Notes: generated by a model from the sequence alone, not told the origin. DNA of 64,000 nt from Bradyrhizobiaceae bacterium (GCA_020853885.1 JADYXZ010000004.1:62001-126000); one strand, 5' to 3'; numbered from the stretch's first letter, positions 36,467 through 48,010 are shown. Numbers and translations: made by a program.

Positions 36467-38134
36467 ATGCTCAGCCATCTTTCCATCCGCGACATCGTGC
36501 TCATCGATCGCCTCGACATCGATCTGTCGCGGAACCTCACCGTGCTCACGGGCGAGACCGGCGCGGGCAAGTCGATCGTGCTCGACGCGTTCGCGCTCGC
36601 GCTCGGCTCGCGCGGCGACGCGGCGCTGGTGCGGCAGGGGGCGGAGCAGGCGCAGGTGATCGCGTCGTTCGACCTGCCGCGCGAGCATCCCGCGTTCGAC
36701 GTGCTCAAGGAGAACGGGCTCGACGGCGGCGGGGAATTGATCCTCCGCCGCGTGCAGCTCGCCGACGGCAGGACGCGGGCCTTCATCAACGATCAGCCGG
36801 TGACCGTGCAGGTGTTGCGCGAGGTCGGGCGGCGGCTGGTGGAGATTCACGGCCAGCATGACGAACGGGCGCTGGTGGACGCGGCGACGCACCGGGCGCT
36901 GCTCGATGCGTTCGGCGGCAACGCCGGGCGGGCGGGTGAGTGCGGCAATCTCTGGCTCATGTGGAAGGAGCGCGAGACAGCGGTGGCCACTGAACGCGAA
37001 CGGTTGCGGCGGGCGATGGCGGAGGCGGATTTCATCCGCCACGCGGTGGAGGAACTCTCCACGCTCGATCCGCAGCCGGGCGAGGAACAGGCGCTGGCGG
37101 AGCGCCGCGCCGCCTTGATGCGTGCGGAGAAGGCGGCGGACGATCTGCGCGACGCGCACGAGACTATCGCGGGCTCGGCCTCGCCGGTGCCGTCGCTCGC
37201 GGCCGTGTGGCGGCGGCTCGAGCGGCGCATGGCGGACGCGGGCGATCTCGTCGGCGGGCCGGTGAAGGCGCTCGACCAGGCGCTGCAATCGCTGGAAGAG
37301 GCGCGGGCAGGGCTCGAGCACGCGCTCGCGGTCGCGGATTTCGATCCGAAGGAGCTCGAGCGCAACGAGGAGCGGTTGTTCGGGCTGCGCGCGGCGGCGC
37401 GCAAATACAACGCGACGGTCGAGGACCTGCCGGCGGTGGCCGCGCGCTTCAAGGCCGACATGGAATCGCTCGACCGCGGCGCGGAGAAGCTCGCGGCGCT
37501 GGAAAAGGAAGCGGGCGCGGCCGAGGCCGCCTACCGCGCCGCCGCCGAGGCGCTTTCGAAGGCGCGGCAGAAGGCGGCGAAGACGCTCGACAAGGCGGTG
37601 AATGCGGAGCTTGCGCCGCTCAAGCTCGAGCGCGCGGAGTTCATGACCGAGCTGGCAAGCGATCCGGCCAATCCGGGGCCGGAAGGCTTCGACCGGGTGG
37701 AATTCTGGGTGCGCACGAACCCGGGCTCGAAACCGGGTCCGCTGATGAAGGTCGCGTCGGGCGGCGAACTGGCGCGGTTTCTGCTGGCGCTCAAGGTCGT
37801 GCTCGCGGACCGCGGTTCGGCGCCGACGCTCGTGTTCGACGAGATCGATACGGCAGTGGGCGGCGCGGTATCGGACGCGATCGGCGCGCGGCTGGCGCGG
37901 CTCGGCGAGAAGGTGCAGGTGCTTTCGGTCACGCACGCGCCGCAGGTGGCGGCGCGGGCGGCCAATCATTTCCTCGTCATGAAGGAAGCGGACGGCAAGA
38001 AGCGCGTGGCGACGCGCGTGCTTACGCTGACGCCGCAGCAGAAACGCGAGGAGATCGCGCGCATGCTCGCCGGCGCCGAGGTGACCGCGGAAGCCCGCGC
38101 GGCGGCGGAGCGGCTGATTGCCGGGGCGCGATGA
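36467..38134 (+). CDS. recN: DNA repair protein RecN
   Basis: A 555-residue SMC-like ATPase for double-strand break repair. Walker A VLTGETGAGKSIVLDAFAL near the N-terminus, a central coiled-coil region (about residues 160-380), the ABC signature KVASGGELARFLLAL and Walker B LVFDEIDTAVGG, then the late HAPQVAARA segment with the switch His. It starts at ATG 36467 and ends just before paired REP elements. Confidence 0.97.
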   Translation: MLSHLSIRDIVLIDRLDIDLSRNLTVLTGETGAGKSIVLDAFALALGSRGDAALVRQGAEQAQVIASFDLPREHPAFDVLKENGLDGGGELILRRVQLADGRTRAFINDQPVTVQVLREVGRRLVEIHGQHDERALVDAATHRALLDAFGGNAGRAGECGNLWLMWKERETAVATERERLRRAMAEADFIRHAVEELSTLDPQPGEEQALAERRAALMRAEKAADDLRDAHETIAGSASPVPSLAAVWRRLERRMADAGDLVGGPVKALDQALQSLEEARAGLEHALAVADFDPKELERNEERLFGLRAAARKYNATVEDLPAVAARFKADMESLDRGAEKLAALEKEAGAAEAAYRAAAEALSKARQKAAKTLDKAVNAELAPLKLERAEFMTELASDPANPGPEGFDRVEFWVRTNPGSKPGPLMKVASGGELARFLLALKVVLADRGSAPTLVFDEIDTAVGGAVSDAIGARLARLGEKVQVLSVTHAPQVAARAANHFLVMKEADGKKRVATRVLTLTPQQKREEIARMLAGAEVTAEARAAAERLIAGAR

Positions 38135-38139
38135 AGCGG

Positions 38140-38259
38140 CGTCATGGTGAGGTGCGAGCCGCGAAGCGGCGAGCCTCGAACCATGACGCAGCCCGTCCTG
38201 TCGAGAGCCGAGTGCCGTCATCCTTCGAGGCTCGCTTCGCTCGCACCTCAGGATGACGG
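38140..38259. repeat. Two REP-like palindromes between recN and dinB
   Basis: Copy 1 has arms CGTCATGGT (38140-38148) and ACCATGACG (38180-38188). Copy 2 has arms CCGTCATCCT (38215-38224) and AGGATGACGG (38250-38259), with TTCGAGGCTCGCTTCGCTCG in between. The second copy runs into dinB and supplies its last codons and stop. Confidence 0.88.
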
Positions 38260-39492
38260 CGTACTATCCTCATCCTCTCCTTCATCCAGAAAATCCAGGT
38301 TCACCCCGTCGCGCAGGCGCGTCTTCAGGTCGGCGGCGTGGCGGACGACGCCGGCGCCGAAGCGCTCGGCGAGATCGTCGATCGCCACTTCGAGCTTGCG
38401 GCGGCGCTCGCCGCCCGCGGCGAACAGGTCGGCCTGCGGCTTCTCCTCATTGCGCTCGATGTCGTAGGCGGCCATGCCGACGAGGCGGAACGGGCCGCGG
38501 TGCTCGAACTCGCCGAGCAGTGACACGCCGATGGCATGGATTTCGTCGGCGACGTCGGTGGGCCGCGCGAGGCGGAGCTGGCGCGTGAGGATCTGGAAAT
38601 CGGCGGTCTTCAGCTTCACACGCACGCCGAACGCCACGTACCGCTTGCGGCGCAGGCGGCGGCCGATCTCCTCGGCGGAGCGGCGCAGATGGCGCTTCAG
38701 TTCCTCGCCGATGACGATGTCACGCTCGAGCGTCACCTCCGAGCCGATGCTTTTCGAGGCGCGGCCGCCGTCGACGCGGCGCGGGTCTTCGGCGTTGGCG
38801 AGCGCATAGAAATGGCTGCCGGCGCGGCCGAGCTCGCGTTCGAGCCGCTTCGGATCGGCGGCGGCAACGTCGCCGATGGTTTTCAGCCCGAGGCGCAGGA
38901 GGCGCGGCTCGGTCTTCGTGCCGACGCCCCAGAGATATGAGACTGGCATGGGCGCGAGCCAGGCTTTCGCGGCATCGGGCGGCACGATGGTGAGGCCGTC
39001 GGGCTTGCGGTAGCCGCTCGCGACTTTCGCGACATACTTGGTTCCGGAGATGCCGACAGAGACCGCGAGCCCGGTGGCGTCGCGCACGGCGGCCTTGAGC
39101 TTCTTGCCCATCTCGGCCGGCGGGCCGAAGATTTTCTCGGCGCCGGTCATGTCGAGGAAGGCTTCGTCGAGGGAGAGCGCCTCCACGTCGGGCGAGAAAT
39201 CGCCGAAGATGCGCATCACCGTCGCGGAGACTTCGCGATAACGCGTGAAGCGCGGCGGGACGATGAGCGCGCCGGGACAGAGCTTGCGGGCGCGCGCCAT
39301 GGGCATGGCGCTGCCGACGCCGTAGGGGCGGGCCTCGTAGCTCGCGGTCAGCACGACGCCGCGGCTCGACGGGGAACCCACGAGGATGGGCCGGCCGCGC
39401 AGCGACGGGTCGTCGAGCTGCTCCACCGCCGCATAGAAGGCGTCCATGTCGGCATGGGCGATGGTGCGGGGCCAGGGCGAGGAGGCGGGCAT
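38248..39492 (-). CDS. dinB: DNA polymerase IV (DinB)
   Basis: A 414-residue Y-family translesion polymerase. Catalytic acidic residues are in IAHADMDAFYAAVEQ and LSLDEAFLDMTG; SYEARPYGVGSAMPMARA and GISGTKYVAKVASGYRKPDG are family-typical. A little-finger domain follows (about residues 240-350). ATG 39492 (MPASSPWPR) is preferred over an upstream frame extension that would run into the lysR gene. The last codons (DSTPSS) and stop come from a REP palindrome. No LexA-type box was recognised. Confidence 0.93.
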   Translation of the reverse strand: MPASSPWPRTIAHADMDAFYAAVEQLDDPSLRGRPILVGSPSSRGVVLTASYEARPYGVGSAMPMARARKLCPGALIVPPRFTRYREVSATVMRIFGDFSPDVEALSLDEAFLDMTGAEKIFGPPAEMGKKLKAAVRDATGLAVSVGISGTKYVAKVASGYRKPDGLTIVPPDAAKAWLAPMPVSYLWGVGTKTEPRLLRLGLKTIGDVAAADPKRLERELGRAGSHFYALANAEDPRRVDGGRASKSIGSEVTLERDIVIGEELKRHLRRSAEEIGRRLRRKRYVAFGVRVKLKTADFQILTRQLRLARPTDVADEIHAIGVSLLGEFEHRGPFRLVGMAAYDIERNEEKPQADLFAAGGERRRKLEVAIDDLAERFGAGVVRHAADLKTRLRDGVNLDFLDEGEDEDSTPSS

Positions 39493-39502
39493 GGGATGCC
39501 GG

Positions 39503-40408
39503 TCACTTCGATGGAATTCTCCTATGCATCTGCTCGACCAGCAAATCACGCATCGTTTCGGCGACTGGGGATAACGGGACTCCGCGTTTGGTGACGATCC
39601 CGAACGGACAAGCCAGCTTCGGGTTGCGGATCGGCCGTGCGGCGATGGTCGTGGCGTCGAGCAGGTCGACGTTTATCTTCGGCACGATCGTCGACGCCAC
39701 GCCGGTCTCCGCGAGGCTGACGGCGGTCTCGACCCGCTGCACTTCGTAGATCCAGTTCAATCGCATGTTCCGCGCACCCAGGGCGTCGTCGATGATGGTC
39801 CGGATGGCGGCGTGCTTGCTGACGCGAATGAGCGGCGTGCCATCGAGCTCCGACCAGCGAACCGAGCGCTGGCGGGCCAACGGGTGATGCGCGGGGCAAA
39901 CCAGCACGAACGGCACGGAAACGATCGGTTCGATGTCCAGGTCCCATTGGCTGGTGGCGATGACGCTGAGACCGAACTCGGCCTCGCCGGACTGAACCTG
40001 CCCGGCAACATCGCTCGACGGACTCTCGAATATCCGCACCTCGACCTTCGGATGCAGCGTGTGGAAGCGGCTGAGAACCTTCGGCAAATGATAAATCGCG
40101 AATGCCGGCAGGCAGGCGATGGCGAGCCGCTCCTGACGCTTGATGCCCTGCTGCCGCAATTCGTCGAACGAGCCCTCGAGCTCCCGGAGCGCCTTCTTGG
40201 CCTTGGGGAGGAGATCGAGGCCGGCGCGCGTGAGCGTGACCTCGCGCGTCGTGCGCGTGAAGAGCTTCACGCCCAGCTCGTCCTCGAGCTTCTTCATGCG
40301 GTGGCTGATCGCGGTCTGCGAGAGATTGAGATGCGCGGCGCCGCGCTGGAAGCTTCCGCGCTCGGCAATGCTGATGAAGGCCTGGAGGCCGAGGAAGTCA
40401 ATGCGCAT
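39503..40408 (-). CDS. LysR-family transcriptional regulator
   Basis: A 301-residue LysR-type regulator. N-terminal winged helix-turn-helix: LQAFISIAERGSFQRGAAHL then NLSQTAISHRMKKLEDELGV and LFTRTTREVTLTRAG. The C-terminal part is the two-lobed effector-binding domain. ATG 40408 (MRIDFLGLQAF) is chosen for the conserved N-terminus. It is divergent from the LigM-like demethylase gene, the usual LysR layout, and likely activates it in response to an aromatic ligand (inference). Confidence 0.9.
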   Translation of the reverse strand: MRIDFLGLQAFISIAERGSFQRGAAHLNLSQTAISHRMKKLEDELGVKLFTRTTREVTLTRAGLDLLPKAKKALRELEGSFDELRQQGIKRQERLAIACLPAFAIYHLPKVLSRFHTLHPKVEVRIFESPSSDVAGQVQSGEAEFGLSVIATSQWDLDIEPIVSVPFVLVCPAHHPLARQRSVRWSELDGTPLIRVSKHAAIRTIIDDALGARNMRLNWIYEVQRVETAVSLAETGVASTIVPKINVDLLDATTIAARPIRNPKLACPFGIVTKRGVPLSPVAETMRDLLVEQMHRRIPSK

Positions 40409-40457
40409 GGCGGCGGCCGATCCCGATGGGCGATGGGGGACATGGAGCATGCATTAG

Positions 40458-40482
40458 ATTCATGAATGTGGTCAAATCATTC
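40458..40482. promoter_or_regulatory. LysR-type operator candidate
   Basis: ATTCATGAAT (40458-40467) overlaps TGAATG-N9-CATTCA (40463-40483), a dyad that contains the T-N11-A form recognised by LysR proteins. It is located between the divergent lysR and ligM-like genes. The ~230-bp leader up to the ligM-like gene shows no further recognised element. Confidence 0.5.
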
Positions 40483-40711
40483 ACTTGCTTCATGTTGTCC
40501 GCGATCCGCATACTGCTGCCTTGAACGGCCGACGCGCTCCTCCGAGCAAACGATTGGCCGCGTGGGGAGCGATGACCATGCGCGTGCAGAACGATTCTGC
40601 GAGCCCTTTGGCATTCCCGTTCGCGCAACCGTCGGCACGCCTCTCCGCGCGCCTTTTCCCGGCGGGCGTGCCTGCCGGGCGCGTTTCATAACTCCAGTAC
40701 GGTATCGACCA

Positions 40712-42148
40712 ATGACACAGACTGCCCGTCAGCGATCTCCGGAGATCGCCAAGCCGACAGAGAGCGCAAAGTCCTATCGAAACCTCGAGGAGAGGCTGCG
40801 GGATTTCGAAAGCCCGGTCGAGATGCTGCGAAATTCGCAGACGGGACCCTACGTGTTTCCCGTGCCGGGCGAGTTCTCGAACTGGCGCGACGAACAGGAG
40901 GCATGGCGCAAGACGGCGGTCCTGCTCGATCAATCCTATCACATGACGGATCTGTACATCGAAGGCCGCGACACGATCCGTCTTCTCACGCGGCTCGGCG
41001 TCAACAGCTTCGAGAATTTTGTTCCCAACAAGGCAAAGCAGTTCGTGGCGTGCAACGACGACGGCTTCGTCATCGGCGACGTGATCCTGTTCTTCCTCGA
41101 TGAGAACAGGGTCAGCCTGGTGGGGCGGCCGCCGCTGTCGAACTGGGTGGAGTTTCACGCGAGGACCGGCGGGTATGACGTCGCGGTGGAGCGGGACGAG
41201 CGGAGTCTCGCGAACCCGAAGCCGCGCAAGACATATCGCTTCCAGGTGCAGGGGCCGAACGCGGACGAAGTCCTGAAGCAGGCCAACGGCGGAACTCTTC
41301 CGCACATCAAGTTCTTCAACATGGGCGAGCTCACGATCGCGGGGCGGAAAGTGCGCGCTCTCCGGCACGGCATGTCGGGCGCGCCGGGGCTCGAGCTCTG
41401 GGGCCCGGTGCAGGAAGGCGCGGAGGTCAAAGCCGCCATCCTCAAAGCAGGCCGGGAATTCGGGCTGCGGCAGGGCGGAGCGCGGGCCTACTCGACCGTC
41501 GCCATCGAATCCGGCTGGCTCCCTTCACCGATGCCCGCGATCTACTCGGGCGAGAAGATGAAGTCTTACCGCGAATGGCTTCCGGCGGACGGATTCGAGG
41601 GGACCGCATCGCTCGGCGGCAGCTTCTATTCCCGGAACATCGAGGACTACTACCTGACGCCCTGGGACATCGGTTACGGGTCGATCGTGAAGTTCGACCA
41701 CGACTTCATCGGCCGCGCCGCGCTCGAAAAGCTCGCCGGCGAGCCGCACCGCAAGAAGGTGACGCTGTCATGGAACAGCGACGACGTGACCCGGGTCTTC
41801 GCCAGCATGTTCAGCAAGCAGGACCGGGCGAAGTACATGGACATGCCGGCTTCGCACTATGCGACGCTGCCGTATGACGCGGTGCTGCAAGACGGAAAGA
41901 TCGTCGGGGTATCGACCTATCCCGTCTATACCGCGAACGCGCGCGCGTGGATTTCGCTCGCGATGGTCGACCGGGCGCTGAGCGAGCCCGGCGCAGAAGT
42001 CACCGTGCTCTGGGGCGAAGAGGGCGGGGGGTCGCAAAAGCCCACCGTCGAGCGGCACGTGCAGGTGTCGGTCCGCGCCACCGTGGGGCCATGCCCGTTC
42101 GCCGATGCCGCCCGCCAGGACTATCGGCCGTATGCGCTTCAACTGTGA
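40712..42148 (+). CDS. ligM: LigM-like tetrahydrofolate-dependent aromatic O-demethylase
   Basis: A 478-residue protein of the GcvT (aminomethyltransferase) fold. It follows the LigM/DesA branch closely: EMLRNSQTGPYVFPV, EFSNWRDEQEAWR, VLLDQSYHMTDLYI, RALRHGMSGAPGLELWGP and SWNSDDVTRVFASMF match my recollection of LigM from Sphingobium. LigM moves the O-methyl group of vanillate or 3-O-methylgallate to tetrahydrofolate. ATG 40712 gives a protein of LigM length; the upstream frame extension is poor. The LysR gene and a binding-protein gene flank it. The exact aromatic substrate is not certain. Confidence 0.8.
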   Translation: MTQTARQRSPEIAKPTESAKSYRNLEERLRDFESPVEMLRNSQTGPYVFPVPGEFSNWRDEQEAWRKTAVLLDQSYHMTDLYIEGRDTIRLLTRLGVNSFENFVPNKAKQFVACNDDGFVIGDVILFFLDENRVSLVGRPPLSNWVEFHARTGGYDVAVERDERSLANPKPRKTYRFQVQGPNADEVLKQANGGTLPHIKFFNMGELTIAGRKVRALRHGMSGAPGLELWGPVQEGAEVKAAILKAGREFGLRQGGARAYSTVAIESGWLPSPMPAIYSGEKMKSYREWLPADGFEGTASLGGSFYSRNIEDYYLTPWDIGYGSIVKFDHDFIGRAALEKLAGEPHRKKVTLSWNSDDVTRVFASMFSKQDRAKYMDMPASHYATLPYDAVLQDGKIVGVSTYPVYTANARAWISLAMVDRALSEPGAEVTVLWGEEGGGSQKPTVERHVQVSVRATVGPCPFADAARQDYRPYALQL

Positions 42149-42175
42149 AACAGAAACAATCCCAGGGAGGATAAA

Positions 42176-43369
42176 ATGAACACAAGAATGCGATTGCTTT
42201 TTCTCGGCGCGCTGCTCGCCGCGGCGACCGCAACGACCGCCGGAAATGCGCAGGACACGATCAAGGTCGGCGTGATCCTGCCGTTCTCCGGAACGCTCTC
42301 CGACACCGCGACGCAGATGGACGGCGGCATCAAGCTTTATCAGAAGCTTCATGGGGACCGGGTTGCCGGCAAGAAGATCGAGCTTGTCCGCCGTGACACG
42401 GGCGGCATTGCGCCGGATGTCGCCAAGCGACTCGCACAGGAGCTGATCGTGCGCGAAGGGGTCGACGTTCTCACCGGTTTCGTGCTGACCCCGAACGCGC
42501 TGGCCGCGGCCGACGTATCCTCGCAAGCCAAGAAGCCGCTGGTGATCATGAATGCGGCGACTTCCATCATTACGACGAAGTCGCCCTATTCCGTCCGGGT
42601 GTCGATGACGTTGCCGCAGATCAACGCGCCGTTCGGGCAATGGGCGGCGAAGCAAGGCATCAAGAGCGTCTATACGCTCGTGGCGGATTACGGCCCCGGA
42701 CACGACGCGGAGCAGGCCTTCATCAAGACCTTCAAGGCGGCCGGCGGCGAAGTGCTCGGGTCGATCCGCATGCCCGTTGCCACGATCGATTTTTCGGCGT
42801 TCGTGCAGAAGGCGAGCGATTCCGGCGCGCAGTCCGTCTTCATTTTCATTCCGGCGGGTCCGCAACCCGCGGCGATCATGAAGAACCTGGTCGATCGCGG
42901 CATCACACCCGACAAGTTCAAGATTCTCGGCTCCGGCGAGCTCACCGACGACAGCGCGCTGAAGGGTGCCGGCAACGCGGCGGTCGGCGTGCTTACCGCT
43001 TATCACTATGACCACACGCACAAGTCGGCCCTGAACGACAAGTTCGTCAAGGCGTTCCGCCAGGACCACAACGGCGAGAATCCGAATCTTCTCGCCGTCG
43101 GCGGCTACGACGGGATGCACCTGATCTACGAGGCTCTCAAGAAGACCGGCGGGAAAACCGACGCCGAATCCTTCATCGCCGCCGCAAAAGGGATGAAGTG
43201 GGAAAGTCCGCGCGGCTTCATCGAGATCGATCCGGAGACCCGCGACATCGTGCAGACGATCTATATCCGCCGCGTGGAGAAGGTCGACGGCAGGATTCAG
43301 AACGTCGAAATCGACAAGGTGGACAACGTCAAGGACCCGGTAAAGGAAGAGATGAAGAAGAAAAACTGA
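42176..43369 (+). CDS. ABC transporter substrate-binding protein (LivK family)
   Basis: A 397-residue periplasmic binding protein of the branched-chain-amino-acid (Peripla_BP_6) family. The Sec signal peptide (first ~25 residues, ending near AGNAQD) is followed by IKVGVILPFSGTLSDTATQM and the two-lobed fold. The start is ATG 42176 after a strong GGGAGGATAAA. It is 27 bp downstream of the LigM-like gene and likely co-transcribed. Many members bind aromatic acids rather than amino acids, so import of a lignin-type methoxybenzoate is plausible. No permease or ATPase genes are adjacent. Confidence 0.87.
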   Translation: MNTRMRLLFLGALLAAATATTAGNAQDTIKVGVILPFSGTLSDTATQMDGGIKLYQKLHGDRVAGKKIELVRRDTGGIAPDVAKRLAQELIVREGVDVLTGFVLTPNALAAADVSSQAKKPLVIMNAATSIITTKSPYSVRVSMTLPQINAPFGQWAAKQGIKSVYTLVADYGPGHDAEQAFIKTFKAAGGEVLGSIRMPVATIDFSAFVQKASDSGAQSVFIFIPAGPQPAAIMKNLVDRGITPDKFKILGSGELTDDSALKGAGNAAVGVLTAYHYDHTHKSALNDKFVKAFRQDHNGENPNLLAVGGYDGMHLIYEALKKTGGKTDAESFIAAAKGMKWESPRGFIEIDPETRDIVQTIYIRRVEKVDGRIQNVEIDKVDNVKDPVKEEMKKKN

Positions 43370-43404
43370 CCGGCCGCCGTCAGACGGGCGGCAGGCGGGC
43401 CTGA

Positions 43405-45738
<2,334 letters not shown>

Positions 45739-45744
45739 GGACGG

Positions 45745-45900
45745 CTAGAGCCTTCCCGTCAGCGCGAGCACGAGCACGACGATCAGCAGAACGCCGACGA
45801 TCCCGCCCGGCCCATAGCCCCATCCCGAGCTGTAGCCCCAGGTCGGCAAGGCGCCGATCAGGATCAAGATCAGCAGAACGATCAGAATGGTGGAAAGCAT
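45745..45900 (-). CDS. DUF3309 small membrane protein
   Basis: A 51-residue protein with two hydrophobic stretches around a central WGYSSGWGYGPGG segment, matching the DUF3309 family found mostly in proteobacteria. It begins MLSTILIVLLILILIGALPT and ends ALTGRL. A GAGGA ribosome-binding site precedes ATG 45900. It is on the reverse strand, convergent with ligA and downstream of the aminopeptidase. Function is unknown; induction under stress is often suggested for such proteins. Confidence 0.85.
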   Translation of the reverse strand: MLSTILIVLLILILIGALPTWGYSSGWGYGPGGIVGVLLIVVLVLALTGRL

Positions 45901-45970
45901 GGGCGTATCCTCGCGGTGAAGCTGCGGGAGGAAACGCGCAGAACTTGCAGAGGTTCCTGAAGGAAAGCGC

Positions 45971-47803
45971 CTAGCGGGCGAGCGGCGCGGCGGCGGATTG
46001 CAGCCAGGCGCGGCTTTCCGGGTCCAGCTCTTCCGCGAGCATCTCGCCGACCTGCTCGTGATAGGCGTCGACCCAGTTCATCTCCTCGGGCGTGAGCATG
46101 GCCGCGTCGATGAGGCGGCGGTCGATCGGCGCGAGCGTGAGCGCCTCGAAGCCGAGCAGCTTCTTCTCTGCGCCGAGCGGCGCGGGCATCGGCACGACGA
46201 GCTCGAGATTTTCGATGCGGATGCCGTAGGCGCCCGCCTTGTAGAAGCCGGGCTCGTTCGACAGCACCATGCCGGCGGCCAAGGGCGCGGTGCCGAGCTT
46301 CGAAAGCCGCGCCGGCCCTTCATGGACTGACAGGTAGCTGCCGACGCCGTGGCCAGTGCCGTGGTCAAAGTCGAGGCCTGCGGCCCAGAGCGCGCGGCGC
46401 GCGAACGGGTCAAGCTGCGCGCCGGTGGTGCCTTCGGGGAAGGTCGCGGTCGCAATCGCGATGTGGCCCTTGAGCACCAGCGTGAAACGCTGGCGCATCT
46501 CCACGGTGGGCGTGCCGACGGCCACGGTGCGGGTGACGTCGGTGGTGCCGTCCTCGTATTGCGCGCCGGAGTCGATCAGGAACAGCTCGCCGGTTGAGAT
46601 GGGCCGGTTGCTTTTCTCGGTGACGCGGTAGTGGACGATGGCGCCGTTCGGGCCGGCGCCGGCGATGGTCGGGAAGGAGACGTCCTTCAGCTTGCCGGTC
46701 TCGCGGCGGAAGGTTTCGAGAGCGGCGACCGCGTCGATCTCGGTGAGCTTGCCCTTGATCGCCTCGCGGTCGAACCAGGCGAGGAAGCGCACCAGCGCTG
46801 CGCCGTCGCGCACGTGGGCGGCGCGCATGCCGGCGATCTCGGCGGAGTTCTTCACCGCCTTCATGCGCATCACCGGATCCGCGCCTTTGTCGATGCTGCC
46901 GCCCGCTTCGTCGATCAGGTTGGCGAGGCGCGCGGGTGCCGTTCCCTGGTCGAGGCGGATCGCGCGGCCGCTCGCCGCGAACTCGCGCAACTGCACTTCG
47001 AGGTCGCGCGGCTCGTGGATCGCGGCGAGGCAGGAGAGGGTGTCGCGCACCTCGTTGGAGAGTTTTCGCCCGTCGACGAACAGGAGCGGCTGGCCGTCGC
47101 GCGGGATCAGTGCCCAGGAGAGCGGCAGCGGCGTATGCGAGACGTCGCCGCCGCGGATGTTGAACGTCCAGGCGACGGACGCCGGATCTGAGAGGACGAC
47201 CGCATCGAGCTTCGCTTTCGCCAGCTCATCGCGGATGCGGAGAAGCTTCTGCTCGGCGCTTTCGCCGGCGAATTTCAAGTCATGCAGCACGACCTTGGCG
47301 AGCGGTTCCGCCGGGCGGCCGTCCCAGATCGCGTCGATCGGATTGTCATCCACCGGCATGAGCGTGGCGCCGGCGCGGGCGCAGGCTTTGGCGAGGCGCT
47401 CGACGCCGTCGAGCGTGGTGCGCCAGGGGTCGTAGCCGAGCCGTGCGCCGGTCGGCAGGTGCGCGGCGATCCATTCGTGCGGCGGGTGCTCGACGAGGTG
47501 CTGGATCGCGAACACGTTGCCGTCGACCTGCTCCTTCGCCTGCAGGGTGTAGCGGCCGTCGACGAAGAGGGCGGCCTGGTCCTTCAGGATCGTGGCCGCG
47601 CCGAGCGAGCCGGAAAAGCCGGTAAGCCAGGCGAGCCGCTGCTCGCAGGCGGGCACGTATTCGTTCTGGTGTTGGTCGGCGGTGGTGACGAGGAAGCCGT
47701 CGAGCTCGCGCTTCTTCAACTCGGCGCGCAGGCGGGCGACGCGCTCGGCCCCCTTGGTGGGGTCGGCGCTCTCGGCGAAGGACTGGAACCTCGATTCGAA
47801 CAT
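45971..47803 (-). CDS. pepP: Xaa-Pro aminopeptidase (M24B family)
   Basis: A 610-residue aminopeptidase P of the long three-domain type. Two creatinase-like N-terminal domains (from RVARLRAELKKRELDGFLVT) precede a pita-bread catalytic domain. The metal ligands are in LIDSGAQYEDGTTDVTRTV (Asp, Asp), DHGTGHGVGSYLSVHEGP (His), and the late Glu-containing segments VLSNEPGFYKAG and GIRIENLELV. It removes N-terminal residues before proline. It is divergent from the helicase gene across a REP cluster. Confidence 0.93.
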   Translation of the reverse strand: MFESRFQSFAESADPTKGAERVARLRAELKKRELDGFLVTTADQHQNEYVPACEQRLAWLTGFSGSLGAATILKDQAALFVDGRYTLQAKEQVDGNVFAIQHLVEHPPHEWIAAHLPTGARLGYDPWRTTLDGVERLAKACARAGATLMPVDDNPIDAIWDGRPAEPLAKVVLHDLKFAGESAEQKLLRIRDELAKAKLDAVVLSDPASVAWTFNIRGGDVSHTPLPLSWALIPRDGQPLLFVDGRKLSNEVRDTLSCLAAIHEPRDLEVQLREFAASGRAIRLDQGTAPARLANLIDEAGGSIDKGADPVMRMKAVKNSAEIAGMRAAHVRDGAALVRFLAWFDREAIKGKLTEIDAVAALETFRRETGKLKDVSFPTIAGAGPNGAIVHYRVTEKSNRPISTGELFLIDSGAQYEDGTTDVTRTVAVGTPTVEMRQRFTLVLKGHIAIATATFPEGTTGAQLDPFARRALWAAGLDFDHGTGHGVGSYLSVHEGPARLSKLGTAPLAAGMVLSNEPGFYKAGAYGIRIENLELVVPMPAPLGAEKKLLGFEALTLAPIDRRLIDAAMLTPEEMNWVDAYHEQVGEMLAEELDPESRAWLQSAAAPLAR

Positions 47804-47843
47804 GAGTGCGTTCTAGGTCTCTGCTATTTCGCCGTCCATCCTT

Positions 47844-48010
47844 GGGCCTCATCCTTCGAGACGCCGGCCTTCGGCCGGCTCCTCAGGATGAGGCCCAATT
47901 ATGACCTCACCTTGAGGAGTGAGGCGGTCCTTCGTCTGCCCTCATCCTTCGAGACGCCGCGCTTCGCGCGGCTCCTCAGGATGAGGGCAGAGCGTCTCGA
48001 AGGGTGAGGT
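47844..48010. repeat. REP cluster between pepP and uvrD
   Basis: Copy A has arms GGGCCTCATCCT / AGGATGAGGCCC (47844-47896). A degenerate copy (CCTCACCTTGAGGAGTGAGG) follows near 47.91 kb. Copy B has arms CCCTCATCCT / AGGATGAGGG (47939-47987), and a half copy ends near 48010. These are the same family as the in-frame copies in the oxoprolinase gene. Confidence 0.92.

Noticed and set aside
35252-38221. A 989-codon antisense frame over bamD and recN
   Set aside because: Same codon-bias artefact; composition is Arg/Ala/His-rich and it spans REP elements and a gene boundary.
40484-40711. A riboswitch or leader peptide in the ligM-like leader
   Set aside because: No conserved riboswitch core, terminator/antiterminator pair or clear short coding frame with a ribosome-binding site was found.
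47844-48010. A possible CRISPR array
   Set aside because: The repeats are palindromic REP copies facing each other without regular unique spacers, and no cas gene is near.
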